Shown: piece after piece, positions 17,533 to 27,212 of the stretch | Position numbering within the stretch: position 1 is the first letter of the stretch | Layout: the number at the start of each line of letters is the position of its first letter | Assembly: GCA_963709505.1 (NCBI GenBank) | Contig: CAVPXC010000011.1 | Location: forward strand, 124,001 to 188,000 | Direction of reading: 5' to 3' | Origin: CAVPXC01 sp963709505 | GTDB lineage: Bacteria; Chloroflexota; Anaerolineae; JAAEKA01 | DNA: 64,000 bases | Position numbers and translations under genes: made by a program | The notes under the pieces: model-generated | The model's input: the letters and a program-made list of their open reading frames with translations, nothing else | Database searches by the model: none | What the model was told of the DNA's origin: nothing

Positions 17533-18882
17533 ATGCTTTTTCGGCACTATTGCACTGCCCAAAACACTTCATATCGCCTCACCGAACTGCCATCGCCCGC
17601 CCTGGGCAACATCGAGGAGGCGCCGGCTTCGGTGTTTGTCAACTCCGACGTTCGCTACCAGGAGATCGAGGGCTTCGGCGGCGCTTTCACCGAAGCGGCT
17701 GCGCTTACATTCCGCAAACTGCCCGAAGAGCGACAAGCCGAGGTGATAAAGGCTTATTTCGACCCCGTCGAGGGCCTGGGCTACACTCTGTGCCGTACCC
17801 ACATCAACAGTTGTGACTTCTCTCTGGGCAACTACGCTTACGATGAGGTGAACGGTGATGTCGAGCTGCGCCACTTCTCCATCGACCGTGACCGGCAGGC
17901 GTTGATCCCGCTGATCCAGGCGGCCCAACAGGCCGCCGGCCGGCCGATCAAACTTCTCGCTTCCCCCTGGAGCCCGCCTGCATGGATGAAGACCAATGGC
18001 GACATGTGCCACGGCGGCAAGCTGAAGCCGGAGTATCGCGATGCCTGGGCGGCCTATCTCTGCCGGTACATCCGCGAGTACGAGCGTGAGGGCATCCCCA
18101 TCTGGGGCCTCACTGTCCAAAACGAACCCGAGGCAGTCCAAACCTGGGAGTCCTGCATCTACACCGCCGAGGAGGAGCGCGACTTCGTCCGCGACCACCT
18201 GGGGCCGGCACTGGCACAGAACGGCCTTGGTGATGTGCGACTGCTGATCTGGGATCACAACCGCGATATGATGGTCGAGCGAGCCTGCGCAGTGTTGAGC
18301 GACCCGGAAGCGGCCAAGTACGTCTGGGGCACTGCCTTCCATTGGTATGTCACCGACAAGTTCGACAACGTCCAACTGGTCCACGACGCCTTCCCGGACA
18401 AGAAGCTGCTCTTCACCGAAGGCTGCCAGGAAGGCGGCCCCCACGAGGGCGAATGGCAGGTCGGCGAGCGCTACGCCCACTCGATGATCAACGACCTCAA
18501 CCGTTGGACGGCCGGTTGGATCGACTGGAACCTGCTGCTGGATGCCACCGGCGGCCCGAACCACGTCGGCAACCTCTGCAGCGCGCCGATTCTTGCCGAT
18601 ACGCAGGCAGGTGAGCTGCTCTTTCAGAGTTCCTACTTCTACATCGGCCATTTCGCGCGCTTCGTCCAACCAGGCGCCCGGCGGATCCTCTGCGCGACGT
18701 CGCACGACGCGCTGGAGGCGGCTGCGTTTCTCAATCCGAATGGGCAAATCGTCGTCGTGGTGCTCAATCTTTCGGATCAGATGGCATCGATGGCGTTGAC
18801 CATCGGCGGCGAGCGGGCTGTTGTCGAGTGTCCGGCGCATTCCATCGCAACGTTCCTAACAGATGTTAGTAGCCACGCCTGA
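17533..18882 (+). CDS. GH30 family glycosidase (glucosylceramidase / beta-1,6-glucanase-like)
   Basis: 449 residues; ATG at 17533 with AGAGGT nine bases before. Hallmarks are IEGFGGAFTEAA near residue 45-56, SPWSPPAWMKTN at about 144-155, the acid/base E198 in VQNEPE, and the nucleophile E296 in LLFTEGC. A small beta domain closes the protein. There is no signal peptide, so it probably acts in the cytoplasm on imported oligosaccharides. GH30 members cleave beta-1,6-glucosidic or glucosyl-ceramide bonds; in a laminarin locus the beta-1,6 side branches would be a sensible target. Confidence 0.88.
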   Translation: MLFRHYCTAQNTSYRLTELPSPALGNIEEAPASVFVNSDVRYQEIEGFGGAFTEAAALTFRKLPEERQAEVIKAYFDPVEGLGYTLCRTHINSCDFSLGNYAYDEVNGDVELRHFSIDRDRQALIPLIQAAQQAAGRPIKLLASPWSPPAWMKTNGDMCHGGKLKPEYRDAWAAYLCRYIREYEREGIPIWGLTVQNEPEAVQTWESCIYTAEEERDFVRDHLGPALAQNGLGDVRLLIWDHNRDMMVERACAVLSDPEAAKYVWGTAFHWYVTDKFDNVQLVHDAFPDKKLLFTEGCQEGGPHEGEWQVGERYAHSMINDLNRWTAGWIDWNLLLDATGGPNHVGNLCSAPILADTQAGELLFQSSYFYIGHFARFVQPGARRILCATSHDALEAAAFLNPNGQIVVVVLNLSDQMASMALTIGGERAVVECPAHSIATFLTDVSSHA

Positions 18883-18935
18883 AGGTAGTGGGATCTCTCC
18901 AGCGCCATGCGCTTGTTGACGACGAGGGCTCTATC

Positions 18936-21900
18936 ATGATGACCATTTCAAAGACCGAACCACGGATCGGCAATGCGCCGATGTTCAACGGAACCAATCC
19001 AGTCACAGGGCAATACGTTGATCTGCTCGACGAGGAGTATTACCGCATCTCGCATGTCGATCAGATGCCGCCTTTCTTTATGAGCCTGGTAAGCAGCACC
19101 GATCACTGGCTGTTCATCTCCAGCACAGGGGGGCTCACAGCCGGTCGTGTCAATGCCAACTCAGCGCTGTTTCCCTACGAAACCGTGGACAAGATCGAGG
19201 CGCACGGCGAGCAGACCGGCGGTAAGACAATCCTGCGGGTCAACCGCACTGGTCGCGTCCAGCTCTGGGAGCCCTTCTCCGAGCGCTACGCAGGTCTATA
19301 CCGGTGCGAACGCAATTTGTACAAAAACATCTACGGCAACAAGCTGATCTTTGAAGAAATCAACCACGACTTGCAGCTGACGTTGCGCACTGCATGGCGC
19401 ACTGGCGAACGCTTCGGCTTTGTCAGAAGTTGTTGGCTGTACAACCACGGGAATCGCGACTGCCAGGTCGAGCTGCTGGACGGCCTGCAGAACATCCTGC
19501 CGTTCGGTGCAACCAGCGTCTTGCAGAACACCATGAGCAACCTGCTCGACGCCTACAAGCGCAGCGAGCTGGAGCCGTCCACCGGATTGGGCATCTTTGC
19601 ACTGAGCGCCACACTGACCGACCGCGCTGAGCCGAGCGAGTCGCTCAAGGCGACGGTAGTTTGGCAGGTGGGCCTGGCAGGCGCCGGCCATTTGCTCTCT
19701 ACCGACCAGCTCGACGCGTTTCGTCGCGGCTATGCCATTGCGCCGGAGCATGACGTGTGCGGCAAGCCAGGCGCTTACTTTGTCTACACCGTCTTTGACT
19801 TGGCGCCAGATCGAGCCAGCCGCTGGCACATAGTTGCCGACGTGAACCAGGACAGCTCAGCAGTTGAAGCGTTGCGGCAGCTCCTCTTCCAGGAAACGGC
19901 GGTCGTCGAACAACAAATCAAGGCGGATATCGCTCAAAGCGCTGACAAGCTGGTCCGTCTCGTTGCCGCGGCCGACGGCTTGCAGGAGACCGGTGAAAAA
20001 ACGACAACCGCCCATCATTTCGCCAACGTCATGTTCAATGTCATGCGCGGTGGCATCTTTGCGGATACCTACTGGGTCGAGCGAGACGATCTACTCGAAT
20101 TCTTGTCTGTGCGCAATCGCGCTGTGTTGACCAGCTACGCGGACTGGCTTGCAGAATTGCCGCCACGGATTCTTGTACAGGATCTGTATGCGCGGGCAGG
20201 CGACAGCGGTGTGCCTGACCTGATCCGGCTGTGCTACGAATACCTGCCCCTGACCTTCAGCCGGCGCCATGGCGATCCCAGCCGGCCTTGGAACAAGTTC
20301 TCCATCAACGTGAGCAAGCCCGATGGCTCAGCCCGTCTCGACTACCAGGGTAATTGGCGCGATATCTTCCAGAACTGGGAGCCCTTGGCGGTCAGCTTTC
20401 CCGCCTTTGCCGAGGGGATGGTCGCCAAATTTGTTAACGCTACCACTGTGGACGGGTATAATCCCTATCGAGTGACCCGTGACGGCGTCGAATGGGAGAC
20501 ACCCGAGCCTCACAACCCCTGGTCCAACATCGGCTACTGGAGCGATCATCAGATCATTTATCTGCAGAAGCTGCTGGAAGTTTCCGAGAGTTTTCATCCC
20601 GGAACGCTGTCCGCATTGTGGAACCGTCCGGTGTTCACCTACGCCAACGTGCCTTACCGCCTGCGTCCATACCCGGAGATGTTGGCGGATTGGCACAACA
20701 CCATCGAATTCGACCATGAACTGGAGGAGAAAATCGCCGCTGCAGTGGCTTCTTTGGGCACCGATGGCCGGCTGCTGCGCGACGCCACTGGAGCGGTGGT
20801 TCATGTCACACTGATCGAAAAACTGCTGGTGCTGTTATTGGCCAAACTGACCAATCTGGTCCCGGACGGCGGCATCTGGATGAACACGCAGCGGCCGGAG
20901 TGGAACGACGCCAACAACGCGCTCGTGGGCAAGGGGCTGTCCGTCGTCACAGCAGCCTATCTGCGCCGCTTCATTGCGTATTGGCAGGCCCGATTGGCGG
21001 AGAGCCAGGCGCAAGCTTGGGTGGTCAATTCGGCTGTGGTCGATCTCCTGCGTGATGTCCACGGCATCTTGCGGGCCCACCAGGATCTTCTAAATGCTGG
21101 TTTAAGCGACCAGGCACGGCGCGTGGTCATGGATGAGCTCGGCATGGCTGCAACGGCCTATCGAACCACCGTGTATCGAGATGGGTTGCCGACCGCCGGG
21201 GTTGATTTGCCGTACCAAACGCTGAGCGATTTCCTGCTGTTGGCGCAAACCTATATCGAGCACACGCTGGCTGCCAATCGCCGGCCTGATGGTCTGATAC
21301 ATAGCTATAACACGCTCCGCCTGGTCGACCAGGGCGTCGCAGTCGACAACCTCCCTCTGATGCTGGAAGGCCAGGTGGCATGGCTGTCGTCGGGACTATT
21401 GGCGCCGGAGGAATCGTTGGCGGTGCTGCGGAACCTGCGCCACAGCGATCTCTATCGCGCCGACCAGCACTCGTATATGCTCTATCCGAACCGCCGGTTG
21501 CCCGGCTTCCGGGAAAAAAACCACGTATCGGCCGAGCAGGTGGGCGCTTCGCCGCTCGTAGCCGCACTGGCGTCAGTCAACGACAAGCGCCTGCTGATCC
21601 GTGACGCCGCCGGGGCTTACCATTTCAATGGCAGCTTTCGCAATGCAGCCGATGTTGCCCGCATCTTGGAGGAGCTTGCTCAGGAGCCGGCCTACGCAGA
21701 GCTGGTGCCGGCAGAACGCGGCTTCATGCTGTCCCTCTTTGAAACGACTTTCAACCATCGAGAGTTTACCGGCCGCTCCGGCACGTTCTTCGCCTACGAA
21801 GGGCTGGGCAGCATCTACTGGCACATGGTGTCGAAATTGCTGCTGGCTGCACAGGAGTGCTACCGGCAGGCAGTGGAAACAGGCGCGCAGCCGGCCGTCA

Positions 21901-22406
21901 CAGCCGCTTTGGCGGCTGCCTACTACGACATCCGGCAAGGGCTGGGCTTCAACAAGTCGCCCGCCGACTATGGCGCGTTTCCCACTGACCCGTATTCGCA
22001 TACCCCCATGGGCAGCGGCGCCCGCCAGCCGGGTATGACCGGCCAGGTCAAAGAGGAGATTCTCACGCGCTTTGGCGAACTCGGCGTGTCAGTGCAGCAG
22101 GGAGCGCTCTGCTTTGCGCCATCGTTGTTGAGACGCGACGAATTCTTGCGTTCGCCTGGCACCTTTGCGTATGTGGACGTGGCCCAACAGTCGAGAACCT
22201 TGTCGCTGCCGCCCGGCTCACTCGCATTCTCCGTTTGCCAAACCCCGGTGATCTATCTGCGCGGCGACAACGCCAAGGTGGAGGTCAAGCTCCAGAGTGG
22301 ACAAAGCATGACGGTGCTGGGAGACCGCTTGGATCTGGCAACCTCCCGAAGTATCTTTGATCGCACTGGCCGGGTAGAGCTGGTGCAGGTTACCGTGGAG
22401 ACGTGA
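18936..22406 (+). CDS. Very large putative inverting glucan phosphorylase (GH94/GH149-like)
   Basis: 1156 residues from the ATG at 18936 (GAGGG seven bases upstream); a GTG at 18888 would add 16 residues. The N-terminal third is beta-rich (VNANSALFPYETVDKI, GRVQLWEPFSERY). The middle and C-terminal parts look like an (alpha/alpha)6 barrel, with WRDIFQNWEPL near residue 480, VDGYNPYRVTRDGVEWE, and NIGYWSDHQIIYLQKLLE. I relate this to cellobiose-phosphorylase-like proteins, and by size and context to the beta-1,3-oligoglucan phosphorylases of GH149. No signal peptide is present. It follows GH16, importer and GH30 genes, so phosphorolysis of imported beta-1,3-glucan to glucose 1-phosphate is the favoured role. 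The exact GH family is not proven here. Confidence 0.6.
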   Translation: MMTISKTEPRIGNAPMFNGTNPVTGQYVDLLDEEYYRISHVDQMPPFFMSLVSSTDHWLFISSTGGLTAGRVNANSALFPYETVDKIEAHGEQTGGKTILRVNRTGRVQLWEPFSERYAGLYRCERNLYKNIYGNKLIFEEINHDLQLTLRTAWRTGERFGFVRSCWLYNHGNRDCQVELLDGLQNILPFGATSVLQNTMSNLLDAYKRSELEPSTGLGIFALSATLTDRAEPSESLKATVVWQVGLAGAGHLLSTDQLDAFRRGYAIAPEHDVCGKPGAYFVYTVFDLAPDRASRWHIVADVNQDSSAVEALRQLLFQETAVVEQQIKADIAQSADKLVRLVAAADGLQETGEKTTTAHHFANVMFNVMRGGIFADTYWVERDDLLEFLSVRNRAVLTSYADWLAELPPRILVQDLYARAGDSGVPDLIRLCYEYLPLTFSRRHGDPSRPWNKFSINVSKPDGSARLDYQGNWRDIFQNWEPLAVSFPAFAEGMVAKFVNATTVDGYNPYRVTRDGVEWETPEPHNPWSNIGYWSDHQIIYLQKLLEVSESFHPGTLSALWNRPVFTYANVPYRLRPYPEMLADWHNTIEFDHELEEKIAAAVASLGTDGRLLRDATGAVVHVTLIEKLLVLLLAKLTNLVPDGGIWMNTQRPEWNDANNALVGKGLSVVTAAYLRRFIAYWQARLAESQAQAWVVNSAVVDLLRDVHGILRAHQDLLNAGLSDQARRVVMDELGMAATAYRTTVYRDGLPTAGVDLPYQTLSDFLLLAQTYIEHTLAANRRPDGLIHSYNTLRLVDQGVAVDNLPLMLEGQVAWLSSGLLAPEESLAVLRNLRHSDLYRADQHSYMLYPNRRLPGFREKNHVSAEQVGASPLVAALASVNDKRLLIRDAAGAYHFNGSFRNAADVARILEELAQEPAYAELVPAERGFMLSLFETTFNHREFTGRSGTFFAYEGLGSIYWHMVSKLLLAAQECYRQAVETGAQPAVTAALAAAYYDIRQGLGFNKSPADYGAFPTDPYSHTPMGSGARQPGMTGQVKEEILTRFGELGVSVQQGALCFAPSLLRRDEFLRSPGTFAYVDVAQQSRTLSLPPGSLAFSVCQTPVIYLRGDNAKVEVKLQSGQSMTVLGDRLDLATSRSIFDRTGRVELVQVTVET

Positions 22407-22489
22407 GACCGGTCTGCTCGATTGAGCTGGAAAGCACGGGCGTGTTGGGATTTGCTGATGACGGATGCCTGTGGACCTGAGATTTGCGG

Positions 22490-22518
22490 TTGCCAAGAAA
22501 CACTTTCTAGGGTAGAAT
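22490..22518 (+). promoter_or_regulatory. Sigma-70-type promoter of the toxin-antitoxin operon
   Basis: TTGCCA at 22490-22495, a 17-base spacer and TAGAAT at 22513-22518. The inverted repeat AGGAAC/GTTCCT (22582-22587, 22594-22599) in the leader is a possible autoregulatory site before the antitoxin start at 22626. Confidence 0.6.
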
Positions 22519-22625
22519 TGAACGGCCGAATGCGAGCTTGGATGACTGGTGAGCAGCAAGGGTAGACTTGGCCCGGCTTACAGGAACAGATAAGTTCCTA
22601 AGGTAGCCTGAGTGAGGTGAGCTAG

Positions 22626-22853
22626 ATGATACAGACATTCGAGGGTGTGATCGACCGGAAAGGCAGGCTGCGGCTTCTTGAATCCGTTAAGCTACCACCC
22701 ATGCGTCGCGTTTTGATTACGGTTCTCAATGAGGAACCGGAGTTGAGCGCACGCGAAACGGCGATGTTAAGCGAGTCCGCCTTGGCGGTTGATTGGCTGA
22801 CGCCGGAAGAAGATGCTGCATGGTCACACCTGGCCCAGCTTCCATCGTTGTAG
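22626..22853 (+). CDS. Antitoxin of a type II toxin-antitoxin pair (AF2212/AbrB-like)
   Basis: 75 residues, GAGGTGA five bases before the ATG. The N-terminal half (MIQTFEGVIDRKGRLRLLES, then LPPMRRVLITVL) has the short beta hairpin pattern of AF2212-like/AbrB-like antitoxins. The acidic C-terminus (TPEEDAAWSHLAQLP) is the kind that wraps a toxin. The toxin gene starts 34 bases before this one stops. It would neutralise the MazF-type nuclease and repress the operon. Confidence 0.7.
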   Translation: MIQTFEGVIDRKGRLRLLESVKLPPMRRVLITVLNEEPELSARETAMLSESALAVDWLTPEEDAAWSHLAQLPSL

Positions 22854-23194
22854 TCGAGTTCCCATTTTCAGACCTCTCCGGATCAAAACTGCGCCCTGCC
22901 GTTGTGTTGTGCGGTACAGGACGCGGTGACTGGTTGCTGTGTCAGATCACGAGCAATCCACATAGCGATCCTGATGCCATCAAGATCACTCCTGCCGAGC
23001 TTGCCAAAGGCACGCTATCCCTAATCAGTTTTGCGCGTCCGACCAAACTGTTCACTGCCAATGAGACGCTGATGGTCAAGCGCGTTGCTATTCTTGGAGA
23101 TGCACCGTTTGGCGAAATCCTCTCGGCGATCATCAACACACTTCAGCAGGTTATGCCGTCCAAACGGGACACAGACACCAAGGTAACGTCTTGA
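22820..23194 (+). CDS. MazF/PemK-family mRNA interferase toxin
   Basis: 124 residues from the ATG at 22820, overlapping the antitoxin by 34 bases as usual for such pairs. Signature segments are VVVEFPFSDLSGSKLRPAVV, LLCQITSN, and ISFARPTKLFT followed by a late helix with LSAIINTLQQVM. MazF/PemK proteins cut single-stranded RNA at short sequence motifs when not bound by antitoxin. The pair stands directly in front of the restriction-modification genes, forming one defence island. Confidence 0.85.
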   Translation: MVTPGPASIVVVEFPFSDLSGSKLRPAVVLCGTGRGDWLLCQITSNPHSDPDAIKITPAELAKGTLSLISFARPTKLFTANETLMVKRVAILGDAPFGEILSAIINTLQQVMPSKRDTDTKVTS

Positions 23195-23376
23195 TGAAGC
23201 AGAGTGCGGCCCAGGAACCGAATGCCGATTTGCTAGCGCCTGGAGATGTGGACAGCGATGTGGTGGCTCTTGGCGAGGCACTGTTGGAACAGCGCGCCGA
23301 GCGCATTGCGCACAATGTGCTTCTGCGTCCCGACATTCAAGATGTCTTGCGTCAGTTGCTGGGCACCAAGCTGTAA
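23194..23376 (+). CDS. Small hypothetical protein coupled to the toxin gene
   Basis: 60 residues; its ATG shares one base with the toxin stop (TGATG), so reinitiation is likely. The sequence is acidic and helical (DVVALGEALLEQRAERIAHN, then VLRQLLGTKL) with no known domain visible. It could be an accessory to the toxin-antitoxin pair or the truncated start of a longer gene. The next 313 bases to the methylase gene hold only a promoter; reverse-strand frames there have no recognisable content. Confidence 0.4.
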   Translation: MKQSAAQEPNADLLAPGDVDSDVVALGEALLEQRAERIAHNVLLRPDIQDVLRQLLGTKL

Positions 23377-23609
23377 GCCAGCGAAGAGGAAGTGATCGCT
23401 CGCTCGCTGAAGGCTATGTTGGTCGCCGTTGGATAACCATGGTCGGTGTTGGGGGTACTTGTAGCGTGCATAGATCGCCGTAGCGAAGGAGTTGGGGTTC
23501 GTACTGACCTCGTCCGTCAGTCGATCTTGCACGTCTTGCTCTGACGCCTCTTTCGCATGACGCCATCCTGTCGGCTGGACATCAATGCGATTCGTGGGGC
23601 AGGTGTGAA

Positions 23610-23638
23610 TTGGCACCACCTTCCTTAAATGCTACAAT
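23610..23638 (+). promoter_or_regulatory. Promoter of the restriction-modification operon
   Basis: TTGGCA at 23610-23615, 17 bases, TACAAT at 23633-23638. It places the transcript start about 45 bases before the chosen ATG at 23689, with AAAGGAG (23668-23674) between. An in-frame ATG at 23629 overlaps the -10 box and is therefore not the start. Confidence 0.65.
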
Positions 23639-23688
23639 CTTGTTACCGCGCATTCTGTCTTGTTGCCAAAGGAGCACTGTACTGTCAC

Positions 23689-25759
23689 ATGGCCTTCGAC
23701 GCCAAGTTCATCAACCCGTTCCAAGACCCTTCTACCGTGCCGCCTCAGTATCGCCAGCACGCGGCTTTGCAGAAACTGTTCAAGGTCGATGGATCCTACG
23801 TCCGTCCTGCCGAAGACCCGGTGACGTTGTGGACGATTGACTTGCTGGCTCGCGACTACGGTGTGCCACTTGATGCGATGGTGCTGGAGCTTTATGCTGA
23901 CTTCTCTGAGGGCACGCATCAGGGTGGGCGACGTTACCAGGGCCGTGCCGACGTGGTGATCTACGATGATCGCTATGCTGTCGGCGACCTGGACGTCGCG
24001 TTCATTATGGTCGAAGCGATGGAGCCCGGCAAGAAGTTCGAAGGCAACGATCCTGAAGGCTGGGTGGAGCATTTGAACCGACTAAATGCCTACATGAGCG
24101 CATCGCCTTCAGCTCGTTACGCTATCCTGACCAGCGGCCACCACACAGTCATCTACCGTCGCGATCTCGAATATCCCCGCAAGTTGGAACCGATCGGAGA
24201 CTTGCCCAGATACGAGAGCGCGAGGCAGGCTGCCCAGCACAGTCCCTACAAAGTCATCCTCAACCCGGATCAAGCGGATGGCATCGAGACCGGTTTGCAA
24301 CCGCTCACACGCGACAAGTTTCGTGAGGTGCTAGGCGACACGCGCTCCGGCTGTCATTCGCTCCTGCGCGACAACGAGGGCCTGCAACCGCAAGAAGCTG
24401 TGGATGCAATGGTCAAATTCCTGTTCGCCAAATGGTACGACGAGCAGGCTACCGTTGACTTGGTGAAGAAGACAGGGGAGTTGCGTGCTTACGTTTTCAG
24501 CATTAGTGCTGAGACCGATCCTGAGCGGTTGTTGGTCCAGGTGCGCGAGACCTTCGAGCAGGCCAAACAGTGGGAACACGACACGCTTTCGGAACGCTTC
24601 GGCGCTGATCTGGGCAATCGACTGGCGTTCAGCGAGGCTGATGTCTTGCAGTTCAAGCCACACACTACTCGTGAGATTGTCAGGCGCCTTCAGCCGTGGA
24701 GCCTACGGCGGTCGACCGCCGATGTCAAAGGCGGCGTGTTCGAGGACTTCCTAGGCAAGACCTTTCGCGACGACCTGGGGCAATACTTCACCCCGACACC
24801 GGTCATCAACCTGATCGTGGGTATCCTTCAGCCAACAGGGGCGGACTACGTAGGCAGACCCAGCATGTGGCTCAGGTAGGATGCTCACCCATGCCCTTGA
24901 TTACGTTCGCAAGCAGGAGTATCAAAAGGCGGTGGCGGCCAACGGCGGCGCGCCAAACGGAATCAACGTCTGACGAACCGAACGCCGACTTCGTGGCCTT
25001 CCGTGACGGTCGCCTGTTCGGGGCCGAGATCTCGCGCAACGTGATGCACATCGCCCGCGTCAACACGCTGATGAACGGCGCACAATACGCCGACTTGAAG
25101 GTGATGGACAGCCTGGAACGGCTGAGTAGTGTGACCGGCGGGATCACTGAAGGACTGCCGAATCGCCCCGGTTTCTATCCCGGTGGGCTAACCGTGATCC
25201 TGACCAACCCGCCGTTTGGCTCCAAGATGACCAGCACAAGCGTACTGGCCGACTTTGCTTCCCGCGACGGCATCTCTAGACGCGATGGCACGATTGTCAA
25301 GAGTATCCCGCAAGAAGTGGCCTTCGTCAACCGATGCCTGGAGTTCCTGGCGCCCGGCGGCCGGCTTGGGATCGTTCTACCCGATGGCGTGCTGGCGAAC
25401 AGCTCCATGCAGTTGTGCGCGACTGGATCCTGCGTTGGGCGCGGCTGAAAGCCGTAATCAGTTTGCCACAGGAAACCTTCGCCCCGTATGGCGCGGGCGT
25501 GAAGACCAGCGTCGTGTTCTTGCAGAAGCGGGAGAAACCCTTGCCGGCTCCCAAACAGGCCACAGCACAACTCGATCTCCTTGCGGCTGCGGAGGAAGCC
25601 CAAGAGACAGCGGAAGAGGATTATGACGTTTATATGGCCCGCATCGACAGCATCGGATACGACGCGACGGGCCGCCTCTCCGTGCCGGAAGATGAGGCGC
25701 CAGAGCCACCGGAAGTCAAGGAGACTATCGCCGATTTTGCTCAGCGGTCGGGCTGGTAG
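23689..25759 (+). pseudogene. Restriction nuclease-methylase fusion (HsdR_N-HsdM type), three frameshifts
   Basis: About 690 residues once corrected. Residues about 40-170 resemble the N-terminal nuclease of type I R subunits: ADVVIYDD, then VEAMEPGKKF where relatives usually have VECKKPGKK, so the catalytic ExK lysine position is Met. A helical region follows, then the N6-adenine methylase: EDFLGKTFRDDLGQYFTP, the SAM motif GDPACGSGRML and the catalytic LTNPPFGSK. One extra A near 24854 splits the SAM motif; frame changes near 24975 and 25412 break the rest. Each part remains well conserved, which favours sequencing error over decay. Fused nuclease and methylase with a separate S subunit is the BcgI-like arrangement and explains why no hsdR gene is nearby. 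Confidence 0.75.
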
Positions 25760-25771
25760 GACGGGCGAATT

Positions 25772-27212
25772 ATGGAATCCACAGGCAAACGCTTCCTGAT
25801 TCGACGCCGCGATCTCACAACACGCAAGCTATTTGTCGAGTTCTACCTACCCGAGTCTCAGGCGCTTACGAATACGCTCCGAAACGGGGCTTATGAAGTG
25901 AAACCTCTGCGCGAGATTGCGAAACGCATGTTTGACGGCCCGTTCGGTAGCGATAGAACGATCGACATGTACCAAGATAGCGGCATCCCATACATCCGTG
26001 TCAAAGATGTATTGCCTGGGATGATCGCGTGGGACGGTCTGACCTACATTTCCCTGGAGAAGCACAAACTCCTGAGCAGGTGCCGCGTCGTTCCCGGAAA
26101 TGTCTTGCTCACCATTGCCGGCAGATTGGGAACGGCAGCCGTCTTTCCGGCAGACCTGCTCGAGGGGAACATTACCGGTCATATCGTCGGCATCGAGCCA
26201 AAAGACGATATTAATCCTCACTACCTCGCCTTGTACCTGAACTCGCGCTTTGGAGAATTCCAGTTTGTCCGCTGGGGCCATCGGACCACACGTCCGGAGC
26301 TTAACCTGGGCGAGGTTGGTGAGATACTTGTTGCTGTACCTCCCCTGGACATTCAAGATCGGATTGCCCTAGTAATGCATGACGCTTATGCCACGCGGCG
26401 GGCCAAACTGGCAGAGGCAGATCGATTGGCTGGTAGTATCGAAAACTCGGTACTCGACAAGCTCGGCATCTCCACAGAACTCCCGGAAAACGAGCCTTAT
26501 TTCCTGATGGGGCAATCCCATCTGCACCGATTTGATGTTCGCTTTTTCTCGCCACTCTATAAGCGTCTCGAGTTGTTGGTCCAGTCAGGTCGGTATCCTG
26601 CATCTCCGTTAAGCGCGATCTGTACAAAGCTCACCAACGGGTTGACACCTGCTCGACTTGGCTATACGGCAGACGGCTATGCTGTCATCAAAGTTGGCAG
26701 CTTGACGAGGGACTGGCGTGTGAATTGGGATGCAGTGGCTTTCACGTCAGAGGAGTTCTTCACGAAAGCGAAGAAGGCACTTGTGTGCGATGGAGACTTG
26801 TTGATTTTTCAGCGTCCCATCAGTTGGATTACATTGGGCGGAGTTTTGCGCTGGTGAACGATATGCCAGCGAAGTACATGCAGCGCTGTATGACTGTCGG
26901 AGAGTTAATAATCGCTCGACCAAATCGGGAGGTCATGCTCCCATCGAATTCCTGCTGGCATGCTTTGCGATGTAGCCGATTTAACAGCTAGTTAACCGCA
27001 TGACTCGAGGCCAGAGTGCCCACTTGTACGCTGAGGACTTGAAAGGCTTGCGAATACCAACGCCTCCCTTGATAATCCAACAAGCTATCGTGGGCGATAT
27101 CGAAAAGCGTCGTGTTGATGCAAGACTTTTTCGATCTGAGGCCGAAACAGTGATCAACGAGGCCAAAGCTCGCGTCGAGCGCATGATTCTCGGCGAGGAG
27201 AGCATTTCGTGA
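25772..27212 (+). pseudogene. hsdS: Restriction-modification specificity subunit HsdS (at least two frameshifts)
   Basis: About 480 residues when joined. Two target-recognition halves are visible. The first has SGIPYIRVKDVLPG, VLLTIAGRLGTAAVF and the conserved ALYLNSRFG region. The second starts near KLTNGLTPARL and ends with HLYAEDLKGLRIPTPPL and a long helix (DARLFRSEAETVINEAKARV). Frame changes lie in a TTTTT run near 26808 and around 26960, where an additional in-frame stop also falls. It would direct the upstream methylase/nuclease to its DNA target. Sequence error or true decay cannot be separated from this read alone. Confidence 0.75.

Noticed and set aside
17569..18840. 423-codon open frame on the minus strand opposite the GH30 gene
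   Set aside because: It is an antisense shadow: the plus-strand frame has the full GH30 catalytic set, while the minus frame has no recognisable domain.
23233..23619. 128-codon minus-strand gene in the gap before the restriction genes
   Set aside because: No ribosome site, no family signal and it runs opposite the small ORF after the toxin; the gap is better explained by the promoter at 23610-23638.
27000..27212. Separate 70-residue gene
   Set aside because: Its sequence is the conserved C-terminal end of HsdS (HLYAEDLKGLRIP), so it is a fragment of the frameshifted hsdS.
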